6,934 nucleotides of DNA from an uncultured Selenomonadales bacterium (GTDB lineage Bacteria; Bacillota_C; Negativicutes; Selenomonadales; Selenomonadaceae). The translations under genes and the position numbers were made by a program. Positions 4,100 to 6,934 of this stretch are shown here, one piece after another; positions within the stretch are counted from its first letter, which is position 1; each line of letters opens with the position of its first letter. The notes beneath the pieces are model-generated. The model was not told where the DNA came from and made no database searches. It saw only the letters and a program-made list of their open reading frames with translations. The stretch lies in NCBI GenBank assembly GCA_937916025.1, contig CALGGX010000369.1, positions 1 through 6,934 on the forward strand, in the 5' to 3' direction.

Positions 4100-6934
4100 T
4101 CAAAATCTCTCCAAAACGTAATGCACGCGATCCTTCTTCAATGACAAGCCGTAGAAATTGCCTTCCTTCAGCCACTCGAACGATGACGGCGTCATTTTTA
4201 CTTCGTAGTACTTTTCTGAAGGCGTTTCTATGCTTATTCGCGCATACTTGCCGTCGTTTGATTGAAATTTCCTCACGATGCACAGCACTATTCTTATTTC
4301 TTTGTCTTTGAAGTCGGGCTCCGCGTACGTATTTACGAAGTCGTTATCGAACCGCTCGAACACCGTCGACAGCGAAAATCCGAGCACTTCCGACTCTGCT
4401 TTTGCCGGTTCGATTTTTTCTATCGCCTTGTATTCGTCTTCGATTGCGCGGAGCGTCGCCTTGTCATTTTTGACTTCATCGCCAAACAAATTATCCGATG
4501 CGGCGCGACTTGCCTTCGCTTTGTATTTGTTGACGAAGTCGGGCTTTATGAACTCGCGGATCAATTCCTTTCGCGTGCCGAGGAAAGACAGCGCGCCCGC
4601 TTTGATCAAATTCAACACCTTGTTTTTTGGCAATCTCGCGAGTGATTCGCGCGTGAGCGGCAATTCGATGTTGTTTATTCCTTTGATGAAATTGACTGCC
4701 GTAACTATTGCGTTGTCTTTGATGTGCCAGCCTGTAAAGTTGACGCTTGCGTCGGGCGGCAGAATTCTTAGCCCCGCGTTTTTCGCATACTTGACGTATG
4801 GTAACAATTCTTCCTGTTTTTCGCCGCTGTGCGCATTAAGATATGCCGTCAAAAATTCTGCAGGATAATTCGCCTTCAAATACGCCGTCTGGTAACTCAG
4901 CAACGCGTACGCCGCGCTGTGCGATTTGTTGAATTGATATGCCGCGCAATTTCTCAACCAATCGGCGAGTTTTCGCATCGTTTCCGCGTCGACGCCGTTA
5001 GCCTGCCCGTCTTTTATGAATTGCTCGATGAGCTCCTTCATTTTGGCGTTGTCTTTATGCCCGATGGCGCGTCGGAAAACGTCGGCTTTGGCAAGGCTGT
5101 AACCGGCTATCGCCTGAACTATTTGCATTGCCTGTTCTTGATACAGCAGGATTCCGAAAGTATCTTTTAAGATCGGCGCAAGCGCGGGATGTATATATTC
5201 GATCTTCTTCGTTTTGGATTTGACGCGCGTAATGAAATCGTCGAGAACGCCGCTTTGAATGGTGGACGGACGGTAGAGTGCGACGATCGGAATCAGATCG
5301 AACAGCGACTTCGGTTGCAGTTGCTTTATGAGCTTGATCATGCCTGCGGACTCGATTTGAAAACACCCGAGCGTATCGCCTCTTCTCAACATATCGAAAG
5401 TCTTTTTATCGTCGAAAGGTAAATTGTCGAGATCGATGTCGACGCCGTGATGTATTTTGATAAGTTTGACGGCTTCGTCGACGGTGTCGAGAGTTTTCAT
5501 ACCGAGGATATCGAGTTTCAAAAGCCCCATGCGCTCGAGATCGGGGAATTGGTAAGCACAAACATACTCTTCGCCTTGCCGTTCTATTGCGCAAAACTTC
5601 TCTGCGTCGTCAGGAAAAATAATAAGCGCGGACGCGTGAATGCCGAATTGCTGAATAACACCGCGAAAATTGGATGCCAAGTTACGAAGGTCGGCGTCTA
5701 CAACATCATCGACGGTTGCGGCAGAATTGGATAACATTTTGCGCTTGTACATGGGTAAGTCGAGAGAAGCGGCGGCACGTTGGATGGCGGCTTTATCGCC
5801 CATGGTGCCGAATGTACGGACGCGAAAGACTTCATGATACGTATCTTTGAGATATTCAATGACGGCATCACGCTTGGAATTGGGCACGTCGGTATCGATA
5901 TCGGGCGGCGAAACACGCTCGGGATTTGCAAACCGCTCGAAGAACAGCTTAAATACGGTCGGATCGACGCGCGGTATGTCGAGCAGATACGCAACGAGAC
6001 TTCCGCATACCGAGCCGCGTCCGCGACCTATATGAATTCCCGCATCTCTGCAATGCTTGATCAATGCCGCGTTGATTAAAAAGTAATTGAGATAATCGCA
6101 AGTCTGTAGAACATCGAGTTCATGCCTAACCAACGCGCGACATTTTTCTATCTCTGTCTTTGATTTTCTGTCGAGCAGTTTGTGTTTTACGTTGTGCCGA
6201 ATGAGTCGGCAAACAGCTTGCTTGGGCGTGAGATTTAATGTTTCGACGCGCGGAAAATGTTTCTTGCCGAAGTCGATATGAACTTGCTCGCATTTATCGG
6301 CGACCGCCTCTGTATTTTTGATTATGCCGTCGATATCGGGAATGTAGCTCAACGCCTGTCGAATTTCATCGTCCGCGTGAATATAAAAATCGTCCGTGAT
6401 GTAATAATTGCCGGTATCGCCGAGTTGCAACCATTTTCGATGAACATCGGCATCTGCTTTGTTGACATAATGAGAATCCTCCGTGACGATCACGGGAATA
6501 TCAAGTTGGTTGGCAAGCTCCAGCACGTAGAGATTATAATTATGTTGGTCGGGATCGGTTGCCGCTTGTATTTCGAGATAAAAATCATCGCCGAAGATTG
6601 ATTTAAAACGCGCGGCTCTTTCAACCGCACGATCCCTGTCTTTCAATATTCCGCCGCGACAGGCTGATGTTACTATCAAACCGTCCTTGTGGTTTTCGAT
6701 CTCGTCCGTCGTCAAGCGCATCGTATAATAAAAATTGTCGGGAGCGCGTCCTTTATCGCCGTAACCGATCGTGACGAGACGCAACAGATTTTCATAGCCG
6801 ACTTTGTTTTTCGCCAGCAAAATAATATGCCGCGACAATTTTCGATCTTTCAAGCCGTAATCCGCTATCCAATACGCCTCCACGCCGAAGATGAATTTTA
6901 TTTCCGTGCCGTTCTCTGCATTGTATTTCATCGT
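4100..6934 (-). CDS. dnaE: DNA polymerase III alpha subunit (DnaE family), N-terminus beyond window
   Basis: 944 residues are visible, and the frame stays open at the right edge. The codon before the first visible ATG (6931) reads Thr, so about 40-50 residues, including the first PHP histidines, lie outside. Numbering from that Met, the PHP domain keeps the expected metal ligands E18 (FGVEAY), H35 (SRHIIL), C91 (SACRGG), and D152 and H154 (EDSHY), so proofreading exonuclease activity is possible. The polymerase core has all three catalytic aspartates: D344 and D346 in PPDIDTD, and D474 in KLDILGM. The fingers and helix-hairpin-helix region includes YQEQAMQI and FNKSHSAAYALLSYQTAYLK. DNLFGD at 813-818 resembles a beta-clamp binding motif. 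A C-terminal OB-fold follows (from about 840), and there is no long tau-binding tail, so the protein is shorter than E. coli DnaE. The visible catalytic residues are intact, so an active replicative polymerase is likely. Confidence 0.95.
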   Translation of the reverse strand, partial: TMKYNAENGTEIKFIFGVEAYWIADYGLKDRKLSRHIILLAKNKVGYENLLRLVTIGYGDKGRAPDNFYYTMRLTTDEIENHKDGLIVTSACRGGILKDRDRAVERAARFKSIFGDDFYLEIQAATDPDQHNYNLYVLELANQLDIPVIVTEDSHYVNKADADVHRKWLQLGDTGNYYITDDFYIHADDEIRQALSYIPDIDGIIKNTEAVADKCEQVHIDFGKKHFPRVETLNLTPKQAVCRLIRHNVKHKLLDRKSKTEIEKCRALVRHELDVLQTCDYLNYFLINAALIKHCRDAGIHIGRGRGSVCGSLVAYLLDIPRVDPTVFKLFFERFANPERVSPPDIDTDVPNSKRDAVIEYLKDTYHEVFRVRTFGTMGDKAAIQRAAASLDLPMYKRKMLSNSAATVDDVVDADLRNLASNFRGVIQQFGIHASALIIFPDDAEKFCAIERQGEEYVCAYQFPDLERMGLLKLDILGMKTLDTVDEAVKLIKIHHGVDIDLDNLPFDDKKTFDMLRRGDTLGCFQIESAGMIKLIKQLQPKSLFDLIPIVALYRPSTIQSGVLDDFITRVKSKTKKIEYIHPALAPILKDTFGILLYQEQAMQIVQAIAGYSLAKADVFRRAIGHKDNAKMKELIEQFIKDGQANGVDAETMRKLADWLRNCAAYQFNKSHSAAYALLSYQTAYLKANYPAEFLTAYLNAHSGEKQEELLPYVKYAKNAGLRILPPDASVNFTGWHIKDNAIVTAVNFIKGINNIELPLTRESLARLPKNKVLNLIKAGALSFLGTRKELIREFIKPDFVNKYKAKASRAASDNLFGDEVKNDKATLRAIEDEYKAIEKIEPAKAESEVLGFSLSTVFERFDNDFVNTYAEPDFKDKEIRIVLCIVRKFQSNDGKYARISIETPSEKYYEVKMTPSSFEWLKEGNFYGLSLKKDRVHYVLERF

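Noticed and set aside
4095..4283. N-terminal extension of the winged-helix gene back to 4283
   Set aside because: The extension lies wholly within the dnaE OB-fold coding sequence in another frame, is rich in basic residues with no motif, and would be a 184-nt overlap. ATG 4094 right after the dnaE stop is more natural.
4262..6601. Plus-strand and alternate-frame ORFs over the polymerase gene
   Set aside because: They are shadows of dnaE. The dnaE frame has unbroken family motifs throughout.

Overview
This window looks like part of the replication module of a mobile element (phage, plasmid or integrated element). The host is probably Gram-positive-type, of the phylum Bacillota. The host call is an inference from three things: Shine-Dalgarno sites close to AGGAGGTGA, a DUF927/Cch-like helicase, and a DnaD-N-like winged-helix protein. 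Base composition is intermediate, and I cannot name a genus.

Layout from right to left on the minus strand. A bacterial-type DNA polymerase III alpha subunit (DnaE family) enters from the right edge and ends at 4100. After a 5-nt gap comes a 104-residue winged-helix protein (4094-3780). Further left, a large gene starts at 2363 and runs off the left edge with no stop, with 787 residues visible. It carries an N-terminal MerR-like helix-turn-helix, an archaeo-eukaryotic primase-like (PrimPol) domain and a DUF927 ATPase of the Cch/MCM-like helicase type. Polymerase, primase and helicase together suggest an element that supplies much of its own replication fork.

One gene lies on the plus strand: a class II Fic adenylyltransferase (2582-3793). 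It is inserted between the two minus-strand blocks, and its 3' end overlaps the end of the winged-helix gene by 14 nt.

The 218-bp space between fic and the primase-helicase gene (2364-2581) is dense with signals. A near-consensus extended -10 plus-strand promoter (TTGACA, 17 bp, TATACT) faces a minus-strand extended -10 promoter (TTGCAT, 17 bp, TACAAT). A 23-bp imperfect palindrome covers the presumed plus-strand start site. A long-range inverted repeat, an 8-codon leader-like ORF with a strong ribosome site, and a hairpin with a U-tract on the minus strand complete the region. It could act as a switch between fic and replication-gene expression.

No tRNA, rRNA, CRISPR array, insertion sequence or attachment site was recognised.
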